Positions 54,285 through 63,425 of a stretch of 64,000 nucleotides of DNA are shown one piece after another. The notes under the pieces were generated by a model. The model did no database searches and had not been told where the DNA came from. It saw only the letters and a list, made by a program, of their open reading frames with translations. This DNA comes from Xanthostigma xanthostigma (lineage: Eukaryota; Arthropoda; Insecta; Raphidioptera; Raphidiidae): contig OY754464.1 of NCBI GenBank assembly GCA_963575645.1, positions 4,650,001 through 4,714,000 on the forward strand, written 5' to 3'. Every line of letters begins with the position of its first letter. Within the stretch, counting starts at the first letter, position 1. The position numbers and the translations under genes were made by a program.

Positions 54285-54724
54285 TAGGTACATAAATAGT
54301 GATCGTACGAAGTAACAGTAACAGGACTGTTGTTGACGAATTGTTACTGAAAAAGGACCTGTTCTAAAAGTAACAGCTCTCAAAATAATAACAGTTTTTA
54401 AAGAACAAGTTCATTGTACAGACAAAGCACCACGTACACGCTACAATGAAGCGCTTTGCCAGACGAATGTAAAATCCATTATATTTATCACCTTCTGCGT
54501 GTAAATTATTGTATTGTCATGGGTTTTTAATATACGTGTGCAAAATTTCAAATCATTCAGACGTCTGTAAGTGGGTGAAAATTAATTTGAAAGATTCCAT
54601 TCCATTCATAGATAATGCATATCTACAGGTGAAGCTAATAGAAGCCTATGAAAAAGACGGTTTTCTTGGTTAGCGAAATGGGCCAGTTTAATTTGATGGA
54701 TCGCTAACGTTTGCGATAACATAC
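54285..54724. other. Spacer
   Basis: No feature recognised. Confidence 0.4.
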
Positions 54725-55055
54725 TGTTGCGTGCCACTTGTTGGGACGACTATGGATTCTGTAGGAATCTTCTAGTAACGACAACAATAACAATCGAAAG
54801 CAGGTAAAGACCCGACCTTTTTAGAATAGCCTGAAGAAAATAATACATGTAAAGGAAGGAATCTTGGAACGTCTAGAACATTCGAGAGGCGTGGGACGAA
54901 GCTATAAAATGCGAGCGGAGTGGTTGAGTCAGGCAGTCAGTTATTCGTGTTGTTCATGTGTTGATACAAGTGCTCTGGAATTACGACATAAATTATTCAG
55001 TTATACTGTGAAGATAAATAAACTTTAGTGAGTGCAATTATATAAATCTGGTTTT
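54725..55055 (+). mobile_element. Solo LTR (fossil), probably Ty3/Gypsy-type
   Basis: A region of about 330 bp flanked by the direct repeat ACATAC (54,719-54,724 and 55,056-55,061; the exact duplication may be 5 bp). It begins TGTTGCGTGCC and has promoter and polyadenylation signals close together: heat-shock-like boxes (54,858-54,889), TATAAAA (54,903), TCAGTT initiator (54,937) and AATAAA (about 55,017). No primer-binding site or internal region follows, so it is a lone LTR left by recombination. Family is uncertain. The direct repeats are still identical, so it need not be very old. Confidence 0.5.
54858..54889 (+). promoter_or_regulatory. Heat-shock-element-like array
   Basis: GGAATC TTGGAACG TCTAGAAC ATTCGAGAGG contains alternating nGAAn/nTTCn units (AGAAC, ATTCG, AGAG plus GGAAT, GGAAC), the pattern bound by heat-shock factor, 14 bases upstream of the TATA box. 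Confidence 0.5.
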
Positions 55056-55061
55056 ACATAC

Positions 55062-55579
55062 ATGACTTATAGTTAATAGACAAGTGTGCTGATAAACTTT
55101 GTGTTGTGTTCCTGTGTTGTAAATATTTTGTGTACATAATTTAGTGACTCTATATTCTCTGCTACTTAGTCTTTTATTTTATTATTTAGAACTGTCGTTA
55201 TTTTATTCCTGTTAACCTGATTATTGCTGATAAGTTAAAGAAGTACGCTTTCGTTTGTGTGTTTTACTGTTTTGTTAAACATTTATAATTGTAAATAAAT
55301 AATTTCCACCACGGACTACAACAATTTCGTTACAATACTGTCTTTTTTCATCATCGTACAGCCTACATTTCTCGTCATAAGAACTTTTAAAAGTTATGTT
55401 TATCTTATATATATAAAGCGAGTAAAATGATACCAGTTCTGGTAACGTTATAATCACAAAACGCACGTTGCGTTGGTTTATTGATTTTTAAATGCGTTCC
55501 CCGACCCATTCCATTCATATTCATCAATCATCGACAGGAAACTTAAAGCCTGATTTCTAAATGCTTCTATAAAAATAGC
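55062..55579. other. AT-rich spacer
   Basis: No gene recognised. Confidence 0.4.
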
Positions 55580-55765
55580 ACGCATCTTTTACTCACTGGC
55601 TAAAGTGCTATAAAGGCCGCTGGCGTGCGGGCTACGAGGATAGAAATTACGTCATTGCGGACTACGAGGATGGAAATGACGTCATTGCGGACTCGCGTGC
55701 GTGTTCACAAGATGGATTTCAAAATTGAAACCGGGGACTATTTTTCTTGCTCGTTCGCCTGCCTG
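55580..55765 (-). mobile_element. Diverged fragment of the 21.2-kb TIR element
   Basis: AAAGGCCGCTGGCGTGCGGG at one end; GACTACGAGGATGGAAATGACGTCATTGCGGAC occurs as a tandem pair (only short pieces quoted: GACTACGAGGAT, GACGTCATTGCGG); then CGGGGACTATTTTTCTTGCT as at 51,935-51,955. Confidence 0.5.
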
Positions 55766-55901
55766 TTTTGAACCAATTATTTAGGTGACAGTATCTCATT
55801 ATAATCTCTCATATAACAGAGAACTGTTGCTCCGGGACAACGCCGGGTAAAAACGTCTATATTCCATTCAAAAAATACGCGACAGCCTAATACGTATATC
55901 A

Positions 55902-55945
55902 TTAATAGGCAATCTGTAAGTCAGGACGAAGTCGGACTAGGCAGC
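55902..55945 (+). mobile_element. Lep1-type Helitron 3' end scrap
   Basis: AGGCAATCTGTAAGTCAGGA, CGAAGTCGGACTAGGCAGCTAAG resembles the family's 3' end. Confidence 0.45.
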
Positions 55946-55961
55946 TAAGTCTTATAGTCCT

Positions 55962-56046
55962 GTGATGGCGAACCTATGACTCGCGGGTCAGATACTGACC
56001 CACGGAGACTTTTTAAATGACCCACGTGATTATTTCTATAAACTCA
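55962..56046. mobile_element. hAT-like terminal sequence (left end)
   Basis: TGGCGAACCTATGACTCGCG and GGTCAGATACTGACCCACGG mirror the right end at 37,785-37,866. Confidence 0.6.
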
Positions 56047-56182
56047 TTTTTTTATATCATAAAAGAGAGAAAGACTTGCTGCTTACACTGCATTACTAAG
56101 AGCTGTTACTGTTTTTCTATAAGCATTCTCAGTTTCAAAAGTATATTAAAGAATTAGATTTTTGCAATTTTTTCAAGGCATA

Positions 56183-56895
56183 CAGAGCCGGATTTACTGT
56201 GTAGGCGTTATAGGCGGCGCCTATAGGCCCCCCAAATCTTAGGGCCCCACCAAAGTGAAAAAATTGAGAAAAAAATGAAAATTAATAAAAAAAATGAAAA
56301 TGAATTTTTTTTTGGATTAGAAAAAAAAATGCATAGATATCATACAAACATAAAAGCTAGAAAATTGTTAATTTTTTGTTCAAAATTCTTCGTCACTTTG
56401 CGAATTTATTTAACATTGATGACTTCAAATTGCACAAGTGAAAGAGCTCTTTCTAAATTAAAATTAATTTTTGGTAAGCTGAGAACGTCGATGGGACAAA
56501 TTAGAATGAACAACTTAATTTTAATGAGCTCAGAAGTCGATTTACTAAGAGAACTTAGCTTCGATGATGTAATTGAAACATTTGCAGAAAGAAAAAGTAG
56601 AAAAATTTGTTCCTAATTCTATGTATGTACAAATATAAAAATTCTCTTATTAATTATAATCCCTCAGTAGGTTATAATATATAAAATGTATATATTAAAG
56701 TTATAAACGTTATCATTGTATTTATATATTTATTTTTTGGGATAGTATAAATAAATTAATAATTTTTCATATTATTACAAAAGTTCATTTTCAAATGCTA
56801 TTCTTATTTCAATTGATTTTCGTCCCCTTACATAGGCGATAGGCCTCCCCTCAGGGTCCCGCCTACGGGCCCCTTCGCTTCTTAATCCGGCTCTG
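56183..56895 (+). mobile_element. hAT element (713 bp) with transposase remnant and perfect 8-bp duplication
   Basis: CAGAGCCGGATTTACTG at the left and TTAATCCGGCTCTG at the right. AAGGCATA is at 56,175-56,182 and 56,896-56,903. The subterminal parts are GC-rich (GGCGGCGCCTATAGG; GGGTCCCGCCTACGGG). It encodes the C-terminal part of a transposase. The 5' two thirds of the gene are gone, so it can only have moved with outside help. Confidence 0.92.
56275..56616 (+). pseudogene. hAT transposase C-terminal dimerisation domain fragment
   Basis: A 113-codon frame ending at TAA 56,614-56,616. The last 65 residues carry the hAT dimerisation signature: TSNCTSERALSKLKLIFGKL, RTSMGQIRMNNLILMSSEVD, then a helical acidic tail (DVIETFAERKSRK). 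The S-E-R-A-L-S-x-L-K and LRTSMGQ-x-R-x-NNL blocks match zinc-finger MYM/THAP-associated (52-kDa repressor-like) hAT proteins. The first 40 residues are Lys/Asn-rich linker sequence without the DDE catalytic core. Same strand as the element. Not expected to be active. Confidence 0.85.
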
Positions 56896-57513
56896 AAGGC
56901 ATAGGTACCCCTTTAAAAAAATGCGATTTTTGGCAAAAACCGAAATCTTTCGGAACATTGGCAAAATCATCATGCTTATAGAAAAAAAACACGCTGAATC
57001 CAATGAGTACAAACAAACGTCTGTATATGTCTTTTGGTTTAGAAGTTACTTGAGTTTATAGTTTTCAGAAAATCATATAAAACCTTCGAATGGCCGTAGT
57101 TTCCAAACTAAAAGAGATACAGACGTTTGCTTACGCTCATTGAATTCAGCGTAATTTTTTCCGTAAGCATTCGCAATTTCAAAAATATATTAAAGAATTC
57201 GATTCTTGCAATTTTTTCAAGGCATACCCCATTAAAGAAATGCGATTTGTAACGAAAACCGAAATTTTTCGGTAATTTAACAAAATCGTCATGCTTATAG
57301 AAAAAAACACGCTGAATCCAGCATGGTCGTAAAACGTCGTGTGTCGCTCAAAAAAAAATTTCGAACTAAAAAAAGTAGTATTTAGCCATCCCCCCTCTCC
57401 CTTTACAACTAACGCCACTGACTTACTGGCCCACGAGCTAGTAATAAAAAAAATAATCAATAAAATTTGACCAATTTCTCAAAAAAATTTCGCCGTCACT
57501 GCTATAGTCTATC

Positions 57514-57747
57514 TCTATACTAATATTACAAAGAGGTAAAGTTTGGATGTAGGAGGTAATCTCCGAAATCACTCATCCAATTTTAATTTTTTTTTTTTCA
57601 CCAATATTTAGAATGAACCTTCAGAATGGACATAGGCTATATATTATTGCGTTAAAATAAAAGCGCTTTTCGTGGAGACCTATTTTAGTCGACGAAAAAA
57701 CGATGGCAATCTATATAAATTCGGGCGAAGCCATACCGGGTTGCTAG
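57514..57747 (+). mobile_element. Lep1-type Helitron, complete ends
   Basis: TCTATACTAATATTACAAAG, GAGGTAATCTCCGAAATCAC, GACATAGGCTATATATTATT, then TTCGGGCGAAGCCATACCGG, GTTGCTAG at 57,747. 234 bp, non-autonomous, A/T flanks. Confidence 0.82.
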
Positions 57748-58087
57748 TATAGTGACCGCGCTGAGAGTTGAAGCCAGGCACGTCATCAATAATATGGTAG
57801 TGAACGCCTACTTGCCCGCAGACAGTGGCGTGTGGAATAAATTCGACATATCCATTTACAGCGGCAGAATAAAAATAAACACTCGACGCACGTGGATCTC
57901 GAAACAGCCAATAGTAAGTTAGAAGGCGGGCGCAATGCATTCACGTCACTATGACGCGGTGGCTTCATCTTTCGCCGCAGCTATAATTCCAATTAATAAT
58001 TTCTGAAACGGGAATTATAAAACGGTCGAATAAAAAAAAAATTTGGTGGCTGATGATGAGATACTGTTTTAATAACTTGAGATATTA
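57748..58087. other. Spacer
   Basis: GC-balanced at 57,750-57,970 with opposed frames of 60-86 codons on the minus strand and no domain. Possibly another old transposon. Confidence 0.3.
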
Positions 58088-58254
58088 AAATAATAGTTGG
58101 GTGACTAAATTACTAAGTGAGCGACTAGAATGCCTTCGGTAATTTTGAAGCAGATATCTTCTTTTGTTTTTATTTTTTATTTTTTTTTTCACTTTGAGAC
58201 TACAACCTAAAACTCACATTTTCATGAAGATTGAAAACCACCGCTTTTTTTGAT

Positions 58255-58474
58255 AAAGGGGTATGCGAATTGTCTCGCAGTGAAACGGGAAGGGGCAAGT
58301 GTGGAGTTTTTAAAAAAATAATTCCGGGGTGAACGATAAACGGGTATGCGAATTGTAATTCCGGGGTGAACGATAAAGGGGTATGCGAATTGTCTCGCAG
58401 CGAAACGGGAAGGGGCAAATGTGGAGTTTTTAAAAAAACAATTCCGGGGTGAACGATAACGGGGTATGCGAATT
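58255..58474 (+). repeat. Tandem repeat, about 125 bp with a sub-unit
   Basis: GGGGTATGCGAATTGTCTCG, CAG.GAAACGGGAAGGGGCAA, GTGTGGAGTTTTTAAAAAAA, AATTCCGGGGTGAACGATAA is present twice, with an extra partial unit (AATTCCGGGGTGAACGATAA with GGTATGCGAATT) between. Confidence 0.8.
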
Positions 58475-58475
58475 A

Positions 58476-58588
58476 AATAGTTAATTGTTTGAATAGAACA
58501 GCGGTTTCTAAAAAATGTATATTTAATTGACAGTCAATTAAATATATATTTTTTAGAAAACGCAGTTCTATTCAAACAATTAACTATT
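58476..58588. repeat. Perfect hairpin, 55-bp arms
   Basis: TAGTTAATTGTTTGAATAGA...TATATTTAATTGAC is followed at once by its reverse complement. The junction is GACAGTC. Confidence 0.85.
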
Positions 58589-58859
58589 AACAACTTAGTA
58601 ATTTAGTCGCTCACTTAGTCATTTAGTCACCCAACTATTATTTTCTCGTCACGCGCAGTCAGTCGCTGACTTAGTAATACAGTAACCCAACTTGATTATT
58701 TTTGTCACCCAAAATTTTAATTTACAGTCACTCGTTTAAATACTACCCTTTCTGAAATAGTGATCATATTATTATTATAATTATTTTCAATTGTTTCAGT
58801 GAAATAGCAAGCGAGTAGCGGTGTGCGGTGTCATTCGCGGTGAATCATTGTCGCCGCCC

Positions 58860-59102
58860 ATGGCCGCCGGGGTGTCTGATGCAGTCCATTCACCACCCCC
58901 TTGGACTCTACTTTTTCCTAAACCCCCGCTTTCAGGTGATCCTTTCTTCTCGCACACCTGGCCGAACACCTATCCGGATAGGAAAAAGACAATTGCAACT
59001 CGCCCGTTCTATTTACATACCATTATTGTACTAGCTACGAAACAAAAGAAACTCGTTCCTTTAAACAGTTTTGTCACAGATATACGCTTCTGTTTTTATT
59101 AG
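58860..59102 (+). CDS. Possible short coding region, unknown product
   Basis: An ATG in strong context (CGCCCATGGCC) opens an 80-codon frame in a GC-balanced island (58,800-59,050). It includes MAAGVSDAVHSPPPWTLLFP, DPFFSHTWPNTYPDRKK and ATRPFYLHTIIVL, to a TAG at 59,100-59,102. The front is Pro-rich; the last third drifts into AT-rich sequence. A CTTTCAG acceptor-like word lies inside. No domain recognised; it may be an exon, part of an old element, or chance. The upstream in-frame extension to 58,821 lacks an ATG. Confidence 0.22.
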   Translation: MAAGVSDAVHSPPPWTLLFPKPPLSGDPFFSHTWPNTYPDRKKTIATRPFYLHTIIVLATKQKKLVPLNSFVTDIRFCFY

Positions 59103-60117
59103 CCAAATATATTTTTTTAATTGTTTTGTTTGTTTACTTATACGTTATATTTGTTTTATTTTTACTATAGTTTAGTGTGTTCATTTAGTATATTAGATAT
59201 TTGTTGAGATATATTTTTATAGATTTTTTTTTTAATTTTTATATATTTGATAGAGTACCCATTTTATAATATAATAACAATAAATATATGTACGTATGTA
59301 TGTAATTTTGAAAAGAATAGTGTCAAAGTTTTTTTTAGATAAAAAAACATTACGAGTAATCTGCCCTTTTATTAAAAATTTACCTTTCTGTAATGTAAAT
59401 TTGAATTTTCTACATTCAAAAATAATATCGAGTCAAGTGCCTTTATACTTATATAGTCGAATTTTTAAAACGTGCCCTTATTCTTGTACATTTATATAAA
59501 AGAATAAAAAACAACGCGGTATTTTTTTATAAATAATCCAAAGTGCCCTGATATATTGTTTATTCGTCTTCGAAAGTAATTGTTGGCCTGTTAATATATT
59601 TCCTGGAATCCTACTATCCTAGTCACTATGAGAGAACTCAGTCGAAGATCATTTCTTTTTAATCCAGGTAAGCTATCAATTAAACTACTTATTTTATAAC
59701 AGGATATCAGAGAAAACAATTCTAGCAGTGTAAATATAAAATGTGAATAACGTAATGATAATAATTTCTTTGCTGTCTATTGTAGTTGTTAGTTGTTACC
59801 CATTTTATTATTTATGCTGCTTTGTTTTTAAATGTCATTTTTTTGTAATCGTAAATCTAAGTTTAAAATTTGTATTTGAGTGTTTATGCCATCATTTGTG
59901 GAGAGAGCTTGATTTTATTCCATTTTGAAATGCCGAAAACAATTAATGTAAAGAAATTTTAATCGAACGATTATCTATTTTGTCAAAGCAACAGTGTCGG
60001 TCTCTTTATGAGCGCTGCAAAGCTGCAGAACAACCAAAATCTTTGGTACTTCAATATTTTTAGAATAAATTATATCTTCCATAATTAACCACTATATTTA
60101 ATGTTCGGAAAGAGTGT
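59103..60117. other. AT-rich spacer
   Basis: T-runs and a TATG microsatellite near 59,285-59,303. The 61-67-codon frames are noise. Confidence 0.4.
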
Positions 60118-60470
60118 AATAGTTACATAATCAATGCTGAAGTATAATAGCTACTGACAAACCACAAAACTCGCGTGTGTTTATGGTAGACTTTTTTTGT
60201 TCTGCGCTCCAAAGCAGCACATGAAACGTCATCATCAGATACCCTCGGTGAACACCGTGCAACTTCTGAGCCATAAGTTATAGCGTGTTATTTAGATCGA
60301 CTTTGAGCTGCATTTACCGTCAGCACATTAGTACAAATAATAAACACTGTCGGCTGTCGCTAGAAGTGTTCACTAAATTTATCTCATTCAGACAACTCGT
60401 TTGACGGCTTTGACTCGGCGGTACGTATATGTCATTCATGATACACGACACACGGCTTATGACAGTGGTG
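60118..60470 (+). repeat. Dispersed repeat, unknown class, copy 2
   Basis: Partner of 22,201-22,500, slightly longer, with insertions relative to it (for example around TATAGCGTGTTATTTAG). It continues into ATGATACACGA at about 60,438, which also follows copy 1 at 22,500. Confidence 0.65.
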
Positions 60471-60726
60471 GTTAATTTGTTGTCAACAGTGTTACTATAA
60501 CAAATATATGGAGCGAAGTCTATAAGAAAAAATTCCAGCCAATTGGGCGACGGGATCATTCCAACTTCAAAAATGTTGACATTTGATCATAATAAAGAAA
60601 ATAAAATTTCTGATATCGCGTGAGGTGACGCGGGTAATGGCTAGTATTCAATATGATATTAACTATTCATTACCATGGTTACCTACATAATATGTTCCAC
60701 GTCATGTAAAAATTAATCAAACTAGT

Positions 60727-61140
60727 TTATTTCTGATAGATCCATAAAACAAAAGAGCAGCTTAATTTTTTTTATTTTCAAAATATTTCCGAAACTATAA
60801 AGTTTAGAAAAAAATTTTTTTAACAAAACTTTTTTGAAAAAATAAATAGAATAATAAGCCGTTATGAAAAGTATACCATTATTATATAAAAAACGCCGTT
60901 TTAGCATATATCTGTTCTGCGCATGCGCTGATTTTCCCCAAAAACAATAGGGCTCTTCATATTTGCATACCAAACATCCTCCCAAAATTTGGTTTCAATC
61001 CGCTCATCCGTTTGACCTGTATCGTGTTCACAGACTAACAGACGCACAGAGATTTTCCAAAAATATGTTTTTTGGATTCAGGGGACCTCAAAACGGAAAG
61101 ATATTGTAAAATTTTTGAAAAGTAATTTTTGACCTAAACT
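60727..61140 (-). repeat. RTE-like LINE tail
   Basis: The reverse complement of 20,463-20,760 up to about 61,010 (CCTCCCAAAATTTGGTTTCA, ATCCGCTCATCCG), then GTTCACAGACTAACAGACGC and CAGGGGACCTCAAAACGG, as in lepidopteran RTE tails. The 87-codon frame is a shadow. Confidence 0.55.
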
Positions 61141-61497
61141 AGTAGGTACCATGAACAAAAAAGGACAAACAAAGCAGGGCTGGCAATTAGACAGAATTAT
61201 ATGATTAAACAATTTAAAAAAATGTCAAAATCGGTTAAATTGAAGCCGCCGGAAGTTCTCGGACAAAGGCGTGCGCAGAAAAAAATCCCTTGACCAGTAT
61301 GAACGCAAATCGAGTATCGACACATTTGCGAAACGTTTGCACGCAAGGGTACGATGCGAATTATATTTTAAGCGTGAGCCACGTTCCGGAATCACAAGTC
61401 ACTGCTTCAGGATACATTGATCGGAAAAATTTAGCACGCAACGGAATTTCAGATGGATGGAAACAATGATTGTAGGTGTCACCTTTCATTAGATCCA
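61141..61497. other. Spacer
   Basis: GC-balanced (61,240-61,480) without a long frame; possibly a decayed element. Confidence 0.35.
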
Positions 61498-61710
61498 CCT
61501 AGCAATTAATTGCTTTATATACCGGGTGTTAAAGAACAAATGTAAATCGAAAAGACCTAAAAAACAGCCTAGCAATTAATTGCTTTATATACCGGGTGTT
61601 AAAGAACAAATGTAAATCGAAAAGACCCTAAAAACAGCCTAGCAATTAATTGCTTTATATACCGGGTGTTAAAGAACAAATGTAAATCGAAAAGACCTGA
61701 AAAACAGATG
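61498..61710 (+). repeat. Minisatellite, three 70-bp units
   Basis: CTAGCAATTAATTGCTTTAT, ATACCGGGTGTTAAAGAACA and AATGTAAATCGAAAAGACC start at 61,499, 61,569 and 61,639. The units are almost identical, implying recent expansion. Confidence 0.9.
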
Positions 61711-61777
61711 TTCTAAAATTAACCGTTTCAGAGTTATTTATGGTTGGATTTTTTTTTATCTATCTATTTGTCTATAC

Positions 61778-62021
61778 TCTATACTAATATTATAAAGGAA
61801 TGTTTGTAAGTTTGGATGGATGTAGGAGGTAATCTCCGAAACTACTTATTCGATTTCAAAGATTTTTCACCAATATTTAGAATGGATCTTCAAGATGGAC
61901 ATACGCTGTATATTATCGCGTTAAAATAAAAACACTTTTCGTGGAGATCATTTTTGCAGCGTAAGTCTACGAAAAACGGTGACAACCTACAAATTCGGCC
62001 AAAGCCGGACCGGGTAACTAG
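61778..62021 (+). mobile_element. Lep1-type Helitron, complete ends
   Basis: TCTATACTAATATTATAAAG, GGTAATCTCCGAAACTACTT, then ATTCGGCCAAAGCCGGACCG, GGTAACTAG at 62,021. 244 bp. Confidence 0.82.
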
Positions 62022-62024
62022 CCT

Positions 62025-62673
62025 TATATATATAAATAAAAATTAAATGGTTCGTTGGTTAGCGCATCACCTGGAACGACTAGACCGATTTGACTAACTT
62101 TTTTTAATATACGTGATAGTCCGAATAAGCTTTTTATTGAAAGAAAAAATGGAAAAATTTCCCGAAATACTATTATTGTCGTTGCGCAAGCCCGTGAGAC
62201 AAGACTGCAATACGGTGGTGCCGAAGGCTCCACTACTATTGTTGCTCTTCTGCATTACTGTTGTCGCTGTCGAACGGGGCGCAAGTCCGTGAGACAAGAC
62301 TGTAATACGGTGGTGCCGAAGGCTCCACTACTATTGTTGCTCTTCTGCACTGCTGTTGTTGTCGAACGGGGCGCAAGTCCGTGAGACAAGACTGTAATAC
62401 GGTGGTGCCGAAGGCTCCACTACTATTGTTGCTCTTCTGCACTACTATTGTCGCTGTCGAGCGGGACGCAAGCCCGTGAGACAAGACTGTAATACAGTGG
62501 TGCCGAAGGCTCCACTACTATTGTTGCTCTTTACTACTGTTGTCGCTGTCGAGCGGGGCGAATCCTTGTGAGGTAAGACTGTAATACGGTGGAGCCGAAG
62601 GTTCCACTACTGTTGTTGCTGTCGAGTGGGGCGCATGATGTTTGATTGTTTCATCTCAACCGCGAGCGGCTAG
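62025..62673 (+). mobile_element. Second Helitron, back to back, with internal tandem repeats
   Basis: Opens TTATATATATAAATAAAAAT and GGTTCGTTGGTTAGCGCATC, three bases after the previous CTAG, and closes CGCGAGCGGCTAG at 62,673. 62,165-62,640 is made of about five units of 93 bp (GTGCCGAAGGCTCCACTACT, TTGTTGCTCTTCTGCA, CGCAAGTCCGTGAGACAAGA). The minus-strand frames of 67-82 codons are periodic shadows of these units. Confidence 0.75.
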
Positions 62674-62783
62674 TAATTTAGAATGTTTTTAACTTTTGGA
62701 TATATGAACTATGTCGATGGGATAAATGTTCAATGAAATTTATGATTTACTGGAAAATCAACGCGAGACTTGGATTAGATTTT

Positions 62784-63425
62784 GACGTGATAACGTCTTA
62801 TAAATTGATGAATCACCAATCTTATAAATTGATAAAACACCGGCTGCATGCACGAAAAAGTGTAACGGTCGTAACGTTCCTAACGCGTAACGTTCCGCCT
62901 GACCCTGTGCGTGCTTTTTGCTAATTTCTCGCTCAATTTAAATCAGATCAGTTTGAAACCAGTCTTAAACGAAAGAGGAGAACATTTTACATAGATTTCG
63001 TATAACAGAATTTGCCTAAACGGTTTTTTTATACAAATTTATATAGAAAAATTGTTGTATAAATGCAATGTTGTCTAATGCATGGCGCGACGCGGTCGGT
63101 CGTCTTTGTTTGCCGTACATGGAAATTAGAAAATAACGTATGTCTTGTCTTAACATGAAAACGGCTGCATTTCTAATGTTTAATTCAATTTTTTGACATT
63201 AGTATTTTGTGAAATGCAACGCCTTCTAAGTTAAGTATTTGAATAACTAATTATTATTAGAACATAATACTTTGACAGTTGCAAACGTCACTTTTGACAT
63301 TTCTTATCATTCCGACACAAAGGATAAGCGGATTGAAACCAAATTTTGGGAGGTTTAGGTTATGTATTACGGAATACGTTATCACGTAAAACTATCGTCC
63401 GTAAACCGACTTTACAGACAACCAA
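62784..63425 (+). mobile_element. Helentron-like element (HINE), copy D
   Basis: Both diagnostic ends are present. It has the same interior and the same deletion junction (TTTTGGGAGG next to TTTAGGTTATG) as copy B and differs by few substitutions, so B and D are one young subfamily. Confidence 0.78.

Larger units (their letters stand above)
56047..57340. repeat. 317-bp dyad tandem repeat, reverse orientation, with hAT insertion
   Basis: AGAAAAAAACACGCTGAATCC follows GCTTAT at about 56,970 and again at about 57,293. CCAAACTA, GGCCGTAGTTT, CTGAATCCAATGAG and TTTTTTCAAGGCATA match 37,340-37,750 in reverse. A separate hAT element (56,183-56,895) interrupts the unit at AAGGCATA. Confidence 0.7.
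58088..58645. mobile_element. Multi-layer foldback repeat
   Basis: The outer arms AATAATAGTTGGGTGACTAA...AGTGAGCGACT (58,090-58,127) and AGTCGCTCACTTAGT...CACCCAACTATTATT (about 58,603-58,643) are inverted. The segment next to the left arm (AGAATGCCTTCGGTAATTTT) recurs in reverse at 48,885-48,915. A tandem repeat and a perfect hairpin fill the middle. Confidence 0.65.

Noticed and set aside
61498-61710. CRISPR-like array
   Set aside because: Three contiguous 70-bp units without unique spacers, in a eukaryotic genome; a minisatellite.
62094-62484. Overlapping 67-82-codon minus-strand frames with repeated motifs
   Set aside because: They are translations of the 93-bp tandem units of a Helitron.
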